From the NCBI RefSeq assembly GCF_009857595.1, contig NZ_WWCU01000004.1, forward strand, positions 186,001 to 250,000: a DNA stretch of 64,000 bases, in the 5' to 3' direction. The notes below the pieces were generated by a model. The model searched no databases and was not told the DNA's origin. It saw only the letters and a program-made list of their open reading frames with translations. The position numbers and the translations under genes are program-made. Shown piece by piece: positions 42,703-51,462 of the stretch. Source of the stretch: Pseudoduganella aquatica (GTDB lineage Bacteria; Pseudomonadota; Gammaproteobacteria; Burkholderiales; Burkholderiaceae_D). The number at the start of each line of letters is the position of its first letter. Positions within the stretch are counted from its first letter, which is position 1.

Positions 42703-43145
42703 GCGCGCCGCATTTCACCAGCGACGCGCAGATCGCCGCGATAGGAACGCAAGTACTGGCCCGCACGCTGCCCAAACAGGAGTGGACGCACGCGGCCCAC
42801 CTGGCGGCGGCTGCGTGGATCATCAGTGAGCGCAAGGACTTGCTGCCCGCCCGCGATATGCCGGGCATCATCTCGGCCTACAACATAGCCAGCGGCGTCG
42901 CCAATACGGACACCGGCGGTTACCACGAGACCATTACTCAAGCCTCGCTGCGGGCGGTGGAGGCCTTCCTGCGCGCGCAGCCGGAAGGGACGGCGCTGCA
43001 TGCGGCCTGCAACGCCTTGCTGGCCTCTCCCTACGGCAAGAAGGACTGGCTGCTGCGGCACTGGTCGCAAACGCTGCTGTTCTCCGTGGCGGCGCGGCGC
43101 ACCTGGATAGAGCCGGATCTCGCGCCACTTCCATTCCCCGCCTGA
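42699..43145 (+). CDS. Conserved hypothetical protein with EWTHAAHL motif
   Basis: A 148-residue helical protein without signal peptide or TM. The striking element is QEWTHAAHLAAAAWI (~27-41), a His-rich helix I have seen in a family of uncharacterised proteins; GGYHETITQA follows (~73-82). His spacing could bind a metal (inference). It overlaps the LysE stop by 4 bases, so it belongs to the Lrp-LysE operon. Function unknown. Confidence 0.65.
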   Translation: MSAPHFTSDAQIAAIGTQVLARTLPKQEWTHAAHLAAAAWIISERKDLLPARDMPGIISAYNIASGVANTDTGGYHETITQASLRAVEAFLRAQPEGTALHAACNALLASPYGKKDWLLRHWSQTLLFSVAARRTWIEPDLAPLPFPA

Positions 43146-43166
43146 CTCCACCCGCGCTGCGCCCCA

Positions 43167-43916
43167 ATGCCCATCCACTACGCCAGAAAACTGACCGGCA
43201 GCGCGCGCAGCGCGGAGGGCAACCGCCACCTCGGCGCCTTGCTGTGTTTCGTAGCCGGCGCCATCAACGCCGGGGGCTTCCTGGCGGTACGGCAGTACAC
43301 CTCCCACATGACCGGCATCGTCTCATCCATGGCCGACCATCTGGCGCTGGGAGCCTACAGCCTGGTGCTGCCCGGCCTGGGCGCCTTGCTGTCCTTCCTC
43401 GCGGGAGCGGCCTGTTCCGCCATCATGGTGAACTACGCGCGGCGCAGGCGCATGCATGGCGAGTACGCTCTGCCGCTGTTGCTGGAGGCGGTGCTGCTGC
43501 TGGGCTTCGGCATGCTGGGCGTTCAGCTGGCCGATATAGACGGCTTGTTCGTGCCGCTGACGGTGATGCTGCTGTGTTTCATCATGGGCCTGCAGAATGC
43601 GCTGATCACCAAGGTCTCCAAGGCGGAAATCCGCACCACCCACATCACGGGCATCGTGACCGACATCGGCATCGAGCTGGGCAAAATGCTGTACTGGAAC
43701 CGCGAGCACGAGGCGGGCCAGCACCGGGTCCAGTCGAATCCCGGACGCTTCGCATTGCTGGCAACGCTGGTGTGCGCGTTCTTCGCGGGCGGGGTACTGG
43801 GCGCGCTCGGCTTCCAGGCGCTGGGCTATGCGGCAACCATGCCGCTGGCGCTGCTGTTGGTGGCTGCTGCCATCGTGCCGGCGGCGGATGACCTGATGGG
43901 GCGGAAGCACAAGTAG
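43167..43916 (+). CDS. YoaK/DUF1275 family membrane protein
   Basis: A 249-residue membrane protein with six predicted TM helices. The DUF1275 pattern shows as CFVAGAINAGGFLAVRQYTSHMTGIVS (in two parts, ~27-53) and later CFIMGLQNALITKVSKAEIRTTHITGIVTDIGIELG (in parts). The paired S/T-H-xTG motifs are typical. Function unknown in the family; transport is presumed. It starts 21 bases after the preceding gene and may be in the same transcript. Confidence 0.87.
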   Translation: MPIHYARKLTGSARSAEGNRHLGALLCFVAGAINAGGFLAVRQYTSHMTGIVSSMADHLALGAYSLVLPGLGALLSFLAGAACSAIMVNYARRRRMHGEYALPLLLEAVLLLGFGMLGVQLADIDGLFVPLTVMLLCFIMGLQNALITKVSKAEIRTTHITGIVTDIGIELGKMLYWNREHEAGQHRVQSNPGRFALLATLVCAFFAGGVLGALGFQALGYAATMPLALLLVAAAIVPAADDLMGRKHK

Positions 43917-43920
43917 CCGC

Positions 43921-43949
43921 TTGCAACAGAATCCAGTATGTTGGATAAT
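43921..43949 (+). promoter_or_regulatory. Possible promoter overlapping the first codons of the XRE-cupin gene
   Basis: TTGCAA (43921-43926), 17-bp spacer, GATAAT (43944-43949). If used, transcription would begin near 43956, making ATG 43959 (almost leaderless) the real start rather than ATG 43938. A weak call. Confidence 0.3.
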
Positions 43950-44531
43950 CAATCCACCATGTCGGATTCCTCACTACACCTCCTTATTGCCCGGCGCGTG
44001 CGCGAACTGCGCGCAGCGCGCGGTTTATCGCTGGAAGCGCTTGCCACGCACTGCGGCGTGAGCCGCTCCATGCTGTCCTTGATCGAACGCGGCGAAAGCA
44101 GCCCCACGGCCGTGGTGCTGGAAAAGCTGGCCACTGGCCTGGGCGTGACGCTGCCTTCGCTGTTTGAAGCGCCTGCGGCGGCGGGAGACCCGGTTTCACG
44201 GCGCGGCCAGCAGCAATCCTGGCGCGACCCGCATTCCGGCTATGTGCGGCGCAATGTGTCGCCGGCCGGCGTGGGATCGCCCATCCAGCTGGTGGAAGTC
44301 GAATTCCCGCCCGGCGCGCGCGTAGCCTACGAAACCGCCGCGCGCGAGGCGCAAGTGCACCAGCAGGTGTGGGTGCTGGAGGGCGTTATCGACATCACTT
44401 ATGGAGAGGAGGTTTTCCAGCTCGGCGCGGGCGACTGCCTGGCGATGCAGCTGGACCGTCCCATGGCCTTCCACAACCCAAGCGCAAGCACCACGCGCTA
44501 CGCGGTTGCCATTACCACTATCAGGAGCTGA
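43938..44531 (+). CDS. XRE-family HTH - cupin transcriptional regulator
   Basis: A 197-residue protein (or 190 if it starts at ATG 43959). The HTH_3 domain (~10-70) reads RRVRELRAARGLSLEALATH and GVSRSMLSLIERGESSPT. The cupin_2 domain (~120-190) reads VEFPPGARVAYET, HQQVWVLEGVIDITYG and LGAGDCLAMQLDRPMAFHNP. It resembles SutR/PuuR-type regulators sensing small metabolites. The GNAT gene starts 1 base after its stop, with its own AGGAG inside the end of this gene, so this regulator and the acetyltransferase form an operon. Confidence 0.88.
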   Translation: MLDNQSTMSDSSLHLLIARRVRELRAARGLSLEALATHCGVSRSMLSLIERGESSPTAVVLEKLATGLGVTLPSLFEAPAAAGDPVSRRGQQQSWRDPHSGYVRRNVSPAGVGSPIQLVEVEFPPGARVAYETAAREAQVHQQVWVLEGVIDITYGEEVFQLGAGDCLAMQLDRPMAFHNPSASTTRYAVAITTIRS

Positions 44532-44532
44532 A

Positions 44533-45735
44533 ATGCGTGACTACCAGGTGCGCCGGCTGACCTCCGTCAGCGCGGCACAAATTCAGGAGCTGGCCGCGTT
44601 GCTGGTCGACTGCGTTCAAGGCGGCGCGTCGGTCAGCTTCATGCTGCCGCTGGGGATGGACAAGGCGCTGGCGTTCTGGCGCGGCGTGGCGGACGGCGTG
44701 GAGCGCTGCGAACGCGCGCTGATCGTGGCGGAGGACGCGAGCGGCATCCTCGGCACTGTGCAGCTCGTGCTGGCGCAGCCGGACAACCAGCCGCACCGCG
44801 CCGACGTGTCGAAGATGCTGGTGCTGCGCCGCGCGCGCCGCCGTGGCCTGGGCGAAGCGCTGATGCAGCACGCGGAGCAGGTAGCGCGCGACTGCGGCAA
44901 ATGGCTGCTGGTGCTGGACACCGCCAGCGCGGACGCCGAGCGCCTGTACGAGCGCCAGGGCTGGCTGCGCGTTGGCGTGGTGCCGGACTACGCGCTGATG
45001 CCGGACGGCGCGCTGTGCGCCACCACATTCTATTACCGCAAGCTGGAGCCGCTGGCGCTGGACAATCCGGTTTGGAGTGCGCTGGGCAGCGGGCACCGCG
45101 CCATGGCGCAGCGGAACGGCCTGGCGGCGCGCTACCCGCGCGACGTGTCCCCGCTGGTGGGCCTGCGCGAGCCATCGCCGCAAGCCTTCGCGGACTTGCG
45201 CGCCATGGTGGAAGTGGATGAGGAAGTGTGGCTGCTCACGTCCAATCCGTTGGAACTGCCGCCGGAATGGGAACTGGCGCGGGTGCGTTACATCGACCAG
45301 ATGGTGTACGCAGGCCAGGGCCGCGCGCAACCGGTCGCGCATGCAGCGCCTTTGCTGGAACTGGGTTCGGACGATGTGCCGGACATGATCGCTCTGGCAG
45401 CGGAAACCAAGCCCGGTCCCTTCGTGCAGAAGACCATCACCATGGGCCGCTACCTTGGCGTGCGCGCAGCGGGCGGCAGCCTGTCTGCCATGTCGGGCAC
45501 GCGCATGGCGCTGGGGGAGTTTACGGAGATTAGTGCGGTCTGCACCAGCCCGGCGGCGCGCGGCGCAGGCCACGCGCGGGCATTGATGCTGACGCTGATG
45601 GCGCAGATCCAGGCGTCCGGCAAGACGCCTTTCCTGCATGTGAAAACGGAAAACGGCGCAAAGCAAGTCTATGAAAAACTAGGCTTTGTCGTGCGCCGCG
45701 AGATCTGCTTCAGCGTGATACGCCGTATCGCGTAG
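44533..45735 (+). CDS. Tandem GNAT acetyltransferase (two GNAT domains)
   Basis: A 400-residue protein made of two different GNAT domains. The first (~1-170) has acetyl-CoA loop LRRARRRGLGEALMQHAE and DTASADAERLYERQGW. The second (~190-400) is FR47-like, with ISAVCTSPAARGAGHARALM and ENGAKQVYEKLGFVVR. Both CoA-binding loops look intact, so a bifunctional or internally dimeric acetyltransferase is likely. Substrates unknown. AGGAG is 5 bases before the ATG. It follows the XRE-cupin regulator, a common partner of GNAT genes. Confidence 0.82.
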   Translation: MRDYQVRRLTSVSAAQIQELAALLVDCVQGGASVSFMLPLGMDKALAFWRGVADGVERCERALIVAEDASGILGTVQLVLAQPDNQPHRADVSKMLVLRRARRRGLGEALMQHAEQVARDCGKWLLVLDTASADAERLYERQGWLRVGVVPDYALMPDGALCATTFYYRKLEPLALDNPVWSALGSGHRAMAQRNGLAARYPRDVSPLVGLREPSPQAFADLRAMVEVDEEVWLLTSNPLELPPEWELARVRYIDQMVYAGQGRAQPVAHAAPLLELGSDDVPDMIALAAETKPGPFVQKTITMGRYLGVRAAGGSLSAMSGTRMALGEFTEISAVCTSPAARGAGHARALMLTLMAQIQASGKTPFLHVKTENGAKQVYEKLGFVVRREICFSVIRRIA

Positions 45736-45743
45736 ATATTGGC

Positions 45744-48578
45744 TTAGTTGGCGAACACCTCGGCCGCAGGCGTGATCTTCACCGCCTCCGGCTTGATGTT
45801 CAGCTTCATATTGCCGATCACCTGGTCTTCGTCCAGCACTTCCTTAGGCTTGTTGCCGTCGTACTTGATAGGCGAAGGGGCGTCGCTGACCAGCTTTTCC
45901 TTCAGTCCGGCGGCGTCCTTGGTGATCATCACCACCGACAGGTTTTTGGCCGACAGGTGCTTCTTCATGGCGGCGTTCACGTCGTCCACGGTCAGCTTGG
46001 ACAGGCCGTCGCGCATCAGTTTTGTGAACTCCGGCGTGTTGTACCACTGCGAGTCGAGCGCGTAGCCCAGCTGCTGGTCTTGCGTCGAGGTCATGACGAA
46101 GACGTTCTTCATCAGGTAGCCGCGCGTGATGTCGAACTGCTCCTTGCTCATGCCTTTGCTGAGCGCCTTGTCCAGCTCCGCCAGCGCGATGCGCAGCGCG
46201 AAGTGGCCGTTTTCAGGCGCCACGGGACGGATCCACACCTCGAACAGCTGCGCCTTGCGGCCCAGGTTGGGGTTGGGGAAGAACTGGAACATACCGCGCG
46301 GGAAAGCCTCGGTGTAGGCATAGTCGCCGTAATTCATGCCGCGCAGTTCGCGGATGCGCTGGTACAGCAGGGCGCTGGACGAACGGTGCTCGCCGAGCCA
46401 GGTTTTCACCATCCACAGCGCAGGGAAGTCCGGATGCGAACGCGTGACCGTCAGCGGCAGGCCGAAGGAAATCGCGGTGGCGCGGGTGTTCTTCTCGATG
46501 ATTTCCACTTCCAGGCCGTTCGGCATTTTTCCAACCGGCGCCGTGGTGGCGGGCAGGCCCTCGCCTTCCGGCAGCTTGGCCAGCGCCTGCTTCAGCGTGG
46601 CGGTCATGGCGTCCGTGACGTCGCCCGAAATGCCGACGCGCACGGCGCCCTGGGTGTAGGCGGATTTCCAGAAGCTCTTCACGTCGTCCAGCGTAATGCT
46701 GTCCAGGCCCTTGACGGTGCCCAGCGCCGCGTGGCCGTAGCCGCTGCCCGCGAACACATTGGTCTGCAGGCGCTCCTTGCCCAGTTCTTCCTCGTTGTTG
46801 TCCTTCAGGTCCGTTTGCAGGGCGTTCTTCTGGGCGTCCTTCAGGCGGCGGAAGTCCTCCTGGCGGAAGCCCGGCGACAGCAGCATGGGCAGCGCGATCT
46901 CGTTGAAGGCGGTCCAGTTGTCCTTGTGGATGGAACCGGTGAAGGTGGTCATTTCCTTGTCGGTCTGCTCGGTGAAGCTGCCTGCCATCGGGAAGAATGC
47001 TTTGGCGATTTCGTCGATCTTGCGGTCGCTGGAGCCGGCTGCGGCCACCATCGCCGCAGTCAGCGCGGCCAGGCCTTCCTTGCCGGCCGGGTCATGCGCG
47101 GCGCCGGCCGAGAACAGCAGCTTGTAGCGGATTTGCGGCAGCGCGGACTTCTGCACCAGGATGTCGATATTGGCCTTGCCGGTCTTGGGCTCGAATCTGG
47201 CCAGTTTCGGCAGCGTGGCGATTTCGGCCGGCAAGGTGGAGTGCGACAGGGTGGTGACCACCATGCCGTCGTCGGTCAGGAATTTGCGGCCGGCGGCCAG
47301 CAGGTCGGCCGGAGTCAGCGAGTCCAGCACACGGTAGTAGTTGTTGATGGTGCCGTAGGAACGGTTGAAGTGCACGAAGGAGGCCAGCGTGCCGGCGATC
47401 TGCTCGGTGTTGTCCAGCGAGCGGATCACGCCGTATTTCAGCGCGGACTTGGCTTCGGCCAGGGTCTTGTCGCTCACCGCTTCGGTGCGCGCCTTGGCGA
47501 TGGTTTGCATGATGGCGTCGCGTACATAGACGGCGTCGTCACCGCGCTTGACGCGCGCGCCCACCATGGCCAGCGTAGGATCGACGCGGTTCGGCGTGCT
47601 GTCGAACAGCTGGTCCACCTTCTGTTCGTCCTGCACCAGGCGCTTGAACAGCGGCGAGGTGCGGCCGAAGGACAGCGACAGCAGCATGGACAGCGCGGCC
47701 TGTTCCCTGGCTTTCTCGGAGAAGGCCGGGGCGCGGAAGGCCACGGTCACCAGCGGCAGGGTAGGCGTGGCCCAGGGCACGTGCTTGTAAATGGCGCCTT
47801 TGGCCGCCGGCTCCACCGGCACGTCGGTCTTGTAGGTGCCGCGCTGCCATTTGCTCCAGTATTTCTCGACCATGGCGAAGGCCTTCTGCGGCTCCACGTC
47901 GCCCGCTACGATGATGGTGGTGCGCTCGGGGCGGTACCAGCGGTCGAAGAACACCTTGGAGTAGGCGTACTGGTTGGGCATGTCCTCGATGTCCTTGATG
48001 AAGCCCATCGTGGTGTGCTTGTAGGTGTGCTTTTCGTAGGCGGCGTCGCGCATCACCTCGAACAGCTTGGACATGGGATTGGCGCTGTTTTTGTTGTATT
48101 CACCCAGCACCGCGCGCGATTCGGTCTTGAACACGTCTTCGCTGTAGTCCAGGTGCTGGAAGCGGTCCGCTTCGACTTTCAGCACGGTTTCCAGGTCATC
48201 CTTGGCGAACGTGGTGTAATAGTTGGTTAAGTCGTCGCTGGTGTAGGCGTTCTGGCGCGCACCAGCCTTGGTGATAATGTCCTGGTACTTTTCAGGCGGG
48301 TATTCTTTGGTGCCCCGGAACATCATGTGCTCGAAGAAGTGGGCAAAGCCTGACTTGCCGGGCTCCACTTCGTTGCGCGAGCCTGTCTGCACGGGGATCT
48401 GCAGCGACACGATGTTGGGGAAGCCGGTTGGCACAACGATCACTTTCAGGCCGTTGGCGAGGGTTTTCTCGGTGGCTTTGAAGGGCAGCAGGTCGGCTTT
48501 GCCCGCGCCGCTCTCCGCCGGTGCGGCCATGGCCGGCACGGCTAGCGCCAGGGTGAGGAATGGTAACAACTTGGACAC
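45744..48578 (-). CDS. M16 family zinc metallopeptidase (full-length, two halves)
   Basis: A 944-residue exported peptidase with a signal peptide (about residues 1-18, MSKLLPFLTLALAVPAMA). The N half has inverted zinc motif HFFEH (HxxEH, ~83-87) and the distal Glu in ESRAVLGEYNKNS (~152-165). The C half (~480-944) is the inactive partner domain. Pitrilysin/PqqL-like members digest short peptides in the periplasm. AAAGGAGAG precedes the ATG. An 8-bp hairpin lies in its mRNA leader. It is divergent from the M10 peptidase gene. Confidence 0.9.
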   Translation of the reverse strand: MSKLLPFLTLALAVPAMAAPAESGAGKADLLPFKATEKTLANGLKVIVVPTGFPNIVSLQIPVQTGSRNEVEPGKSGFAHFFEHMMFRGTKEYPPEKYQDIITKAGARQNAYTSDDLTNYYTTFAKDDLETVLKVEADRFQHLDYSEDVFKTESRAVLGEYNKNSANPMSKLFEVMRDAAYEKHTYKHTTMGFIKDIEDMPNQYAYSKVFFDRWYRPERTTIIVAGDVEPQKAFAMVEKYWSKWQRGTYKTDVPVEPAAKGAIYKHVPWATPTLPLVTVAFRAPAFSEKAREQAALSMLLSLSFGRTSPLFKRLVQDEQKVDQLFDSTPNRVDPTLAMVGARVKRGDDAVYVRDAIMQTIAKARTEAVSDKTLAEAKSALKYGVIRSLDNTEQIAGTLASFVHFNRSYGTINNYYRVLDSLTPADLLAAGRKFLTDDGMVVTTLSHSTLPAEIATLPKLARFEPKTGKANIDILVQKSALPQIRYKLLFSAGAAHDPAGKEGLAALTAAMVAAAGSSDRKIDEIAKAFFPMAGSFTEQTDKEMTTFTGSIHKDNWTAFNEIALPMLLSPGFRQEDFRRLKDAQKNALQTDLKDNNEEELGKERLQTNVFAGSGYGHAALGTVKGLDSITLDDVKSFWKSAYTQGAVRVGISGDVTDAMTATLKQALAKLPEGEGLPATTAPVGKMPNGLEVEIIEKNTRATAISFGLPLTVTRSHPDFPALWMVKTWLGEHRSSSALLYQRIRELRGMNYGDYAYTEAFPRGMFQFFPNPNLGRKAQLFEVWIRPVAPENGHFALRIALAELDKALSKGMSKEQFDITRGYLMKNVFVMTSTQDQQLGYALDSQWYNTPEFTKLMRDGLSKLTVDDVNAAMKKHLSAKNLSVVMITKDAAGLKEKLVSDAPSPIKYDGNKPKEVLDEDQVIGNMKLNIKPEAVKITPAAEVFAN

Positions 48579-48604
48579 GTGGTTCTCTCCTTTTTATTGT
48601 CAAA

Positions 48605-48630
48605 TGCCGCTCGGCGGGTGGTGAGCGGCA
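48605..48630 (-). promoter_or_regulatory. Hairpin in the M16 peptidase leader
   Basis: TGCCGCTC (48605-48612) and its exact complement GAGCGGCA (48623-48630) enclose a 10-base loop, 27-52 bases upstream of the M16 start codon. It could affect mRNA stability or translation; not followed by a T run on the minus strand strong enough to call a terminator. Confidence 0.4.
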
Positions 48631-48658
48631 ACGCGGAAGAATAAAATATTCAAGCTGG

Positions 48659-48672
48659 AATGCCTAGGCATT
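48659..48672. promoter_or_regulatory. 14-bp perfect palindrome between divergent peptidase genes
   Basis: AATGCCTAGGCATT reads the same on both strands. It lies in the 145-bp gap between the M16 and M10 peptidase genes, a plausible site for a dimeric regulator of either. No regulator gene is adjacent. Confidence 0.4.
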
Positions 48673-48723
48673 TCGGCGTGCTACCATCAAAGTTAAATCG
48701 GTTCACCTTTCGCACGTCACATT

Positions 48724-50430
48724 ATGAGTATGAGCAGCGGTATCAACAGCATAGACGCCTTGGCCTATAGCAGCTGGAACAGTGTGCCGGGGACGGCGGT
48801 AACGCTGACCTACCAATTCCTGCAAAGCCCCCCGCGCGACGCCACCAGCGACGACGCCAAGGGTTTCCAGGCCATGTCGTTCGCCCAGCAGCAGGCCACG
48901 CGCGCGGCGCTGAACGCTTGGGCCAATGTGGCCAATGTGTCATTTGTCGAGGTGACCAGCGGCGGCCAGCTGCGCTTCGGCACCAACGACCAGAGTGCGG
49001 ACAACAGCAGCGGCTATGCCTACCTGCCCGAACCCGGCGTGGCGGCAGTGGACCTGTATCTGAACAACCGCGGCTACTACAACAGCGTATTTACCGCCGG
49101 GACCTTCGGCCCGGCCGTGCTGCTGCACGAGATTGGCCATACGCTGGGCCTCAAGCACCCCGGCAACTACGATTCGGCGGGCAGCAGCGTGGACGGCCCC
49201 TTCCTGCCCACCGCCACCGACAACACCGACTATTCGGTGATGTCCTACCGCTACTCGTCGGCCTTCAACAACCGCTACGACACCACGCCCATGCTGTACG
49301 ACATACAGGCTATCCAGTACCTGTACGGCGCGAACATGAGCTACCACACCGGCGACGACGTGTATTCCTTCGGCAGCAGCCAGGCGCCGGTCTGCATCTG
49401 GGACGCGGGCGGCAACAATACCTTCGACTTTTCGGCCTGCTTCGGCGCCACCCAGATCGACCTGCACGCGGGCGCCTTCAGCGGCACCGGCAACGGCCTG
49501 GCCAATGTGTCCATCGCCTACAACGTAACGATACGCACAGTGGTGACCGGCGCCGGCGGCTCCACGGTCACGCTGAACGACGCGGGCAATGTCATGAAAG
49601 GCGGCAGCGGCGCGGACGTGGTGCGCGTGGGCGCGGGCGACGACATCATCAACACCGGCGACGGGATAGACACGGTGGTGTTCAGCGGGTTTTACGGCAA
49701 TTACGCCATTGTCCGCACGGTGGACCAGGTGCGCGTGACAGGGCAGGGCACGGACTTGCTGTCCGGCGTGGAGGTGCTGCAGTTCGCCGACAAGCGCGTC
49801 AATGTGAGCGATCTGCTTCTGGCGGGCCAGGGCGGCCCCAGCAATGGCAACGACATCTTCACGGCCATGCCCGGCAATGAGTTCATCGACGGCGGCCTGG
49901 GGCTGGATACGCTGGTCTACAGCAGCGCGCGCGGCGCCTCCCAGATACGCGCGTCCGGCAAGGGCTACACGGTGACCGACGCCAGCGGCAGCGTGGATGT
50001 GCTGACCGGGGTTGAGCGCGTGCTGTTCAGCGACGGCGCCGTGGCGCTGGATATCGACGGCGCGTCCGGCCAGATTTACCGGCTGTACCAGGGTGCGCTG
50101 AACCGCGCACCCGACAGCGCCGGGCAGGGTTACTGGACCTGGGCCATGGACCGTGGACTGGCCCTGGTTTCCGCGGCAGCCTCCTTCGCGGGCAGCCCGG
50201 AGTTCATCAACCGCTACGGCGCCCTGGACGACACGCAATATGTCACCCTGCTGTACAACAATGTGCTGCACCGAGCGCCGGACGATGCGGGCCTGGCCTG
50301 GCACGTGGGCGTGCTGCACACCGGCCTGTCGCGCGCTGCGGAGCTGCTGAATTTTTCGGAGTCGCCCGAGTTCCAGGCCAGCGTGGCCGCACTGGTAGGC
50401 AACGGCATCGAATACACCCCCTACGGCTAG
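48724..50430 (+). CDS. Serralysin-like M10 metallopeptidase with DUF4214 C-terminal domain
   Basis: A 568-residue protein without an N-terminal signal peptide. The protease domain (~1-210) has the zinc motif HEIGHTLGLKH (~137-147) and Met-turn YSVMSYR (~175). A beta-roll region (~220-330) carries a few RTX-like GGSGAD/GAGDDIINTGDGID repeats. Another repeat domain (~370-440) leads to a DUF4214 domain (~445-560; YRLYQGALNRAPDSAG, LYNNVLHRAPDDAG). RTX proteases leave by type I secretion using a C-terminal signal; no ABC exporter genes are nearby. A secreted calcium-dependent protease is likely. Its last 4 bases overlap the convergent GGDEF gene. Confidence 0.85.
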   Translation: MSMSSGINSIDALAYSSWNSVPGTAVTLTYQFLQSPPRDATSDDAKGFQAMSFAQQQATRAALNAWANVANVSFVEVTSGGQLRFGTNDQSADNSSGYAYLPEPGVAAVDLYLNNRGYYNSVFTAGTFGPAVLLHEIGHTLGLKHPGNYDSAGSSVDGPFLPTATDNTDYSVMSYRYSSAFNNRYDTTPMLYDIQAIQYLYGANMSYHTGDDVYSFGSSQAPVCIWDAGGNNTFDFSACFGATQIDLHAGAFSGTGNGLANVSIAYNVTIRTVVTGAGGSTVTLNDAGNVMKGGSGADVVRVGAGDDIINTGDGIDTVVFSGFYGNYAIVRTVDQVRVTGQGTDLLSGVEVLQFADKRVNVSDLLLAGQGGPSNGNDIFTAMPGNEFIDGGLGLDTLVYSSARGASQIRASGKGYTVTDASGSVDVLTGVERVLFSDGAVALDIDGASGQIYRLYQGALNRAPDSAGQGYWTWAMDRGLALVSAAASFAGSPEFINRYGALDDTQYVTLLYNNVLHRAPDDAGLAWHVGVLHTGLSRAAELLNFSESPEFQASVAALVGNGIEYTPYG

Positions 50431-51416
50431 CCGTCCTGGACCTCCTGCGTGAGGCTGATGCGGTTGCGGCCCATGTGCTTGGCGCGGTACAGCGCGGCGT
50501 CCGCCGTGGCCACCAGCTGGGAGCTGTCGTTTTCCGGCGCGGGCAGGGCGGTTGCCGCGCCTATGCTGACGGTAACGAACTGCTTGCCCGAACCCAGGTT
50601 GGGCAGCTGTAATTGCTCCACGCGGCAGCGTATGCGTTCGGCCACGATGGCCGCGCCCTTGAGCGACTGGTTGGGCAGGATCACCGCGAATTCCTCGCCG
50701 CCGTAGCGCGCCACCAGGTCGTTGGCGCGCATTTCGCTGGCCACCGCCGTGGCGATGCGCTGCAGGCATTCGTCGCCGCCCAGGTGGCCGTAGGCATCGT
50801 TGTACTGCTTGAAGTTGTCCACGTCTACCATCAGCAGCGACAGCGGCTGCTGCTGGCGCAGGGCGCGCTGCCATTCCGCTTGCAGGGTGCTGTCGAAACA
50901 GCGCCGGTTCGCCAGGCCGGTCAGGCCGTCGCGCGTGGCCAGCTGCTCCAGCGCGATCTGGGCCTTCTTTTCGTCGGTCAGGTCGCGCAGGGTTTCCACC
51001 ACCGCGACCAGGGCGCCGTCGCTGTCGCGGACCGCGCTGGCGTCCACCGCCAGGTAGCGGCGCCGGCCCAGGCGCGGCATATCGCACCAGTTTTCGGCCG
51101 TCAGGCTTTCCGCGTCTTCGGCGCGGCGTACGTGGCGGTCGTAGAGCTGGGGCGCGTCGCTGCTGCGGCCCTGCACCACCAGGTCGGCCAGCGTGGGGCG
51201 CGGCAGATGGTAGAAACTGCGCCAATGGTCGGCCGTGCCCAGCACTTCGCTGGCCGGCACCCCGGTCAGGCGCTCGCAGGCCCGGTTCCAGATCAGCACC
51301 CGCCCGTGCAGGTCCAGTACAAAAGTGGGGATCACCAGCAGTTCCATCAGCTTGAGCGCCAGGCCTTGATGGGGGCCGGCCTGGGCCGGGTCGAACAGAG
51401 GCAGAACCTGTGCCAT
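50427..51416 (-). CDS. PAS-GGDEF diguanylate cyclase
   Basis: A 329-residue cytoplasmic protein with a PAS domain (~20-140; LLVIPTFVLDLHGRVLIWN, CERLTGVPASEVLG) and a GGDEF domain (~165-325; DVDNFKQYNDAYGHLGGDE) with active motif GGEEF near 240. It should make c-di-GMP. AAGGA is ~6 bases before ATG 51416, which sets the start although the frame extends further upstream. It lies 46 bases downstream of a NarX-type kinase on the same strand and is probably co-transcribed. Confidence 0.9.
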   Translation of the reverse strand: MAQVLPLFDPAQAGPHQGLALKLMELLVIPTFVLDLHGRVLIWNRACERLTGVPASEVLGTADHWRSFYHLPRPTLADLVVQGRSSDAPQLYDRHVRRAEDAESLTAENWCDMPRLGRRRYLAVDASAVRDSDGALVAVVETLRDLTDEKKAQIALEQLATRDGLTGLANRRCFDSTLQAEWQRALRQQQPLSLLMVDVDNFKQYNDAYGHLGGDECLQRIATAVASEMRANDLVARYGGEEFAVILPNQSLKGAAIVAERIRCRVEQLQLPNLGSGKQFVTVSIGAATALPAPENDSSQLVATADAALYRAKHMGRNRISLTQEVQDG

Positions 51417-51462
51417 ACGATTCCTTATATTTGTTGCGTTTGGTTCATTGTGCGGCGGCAGC

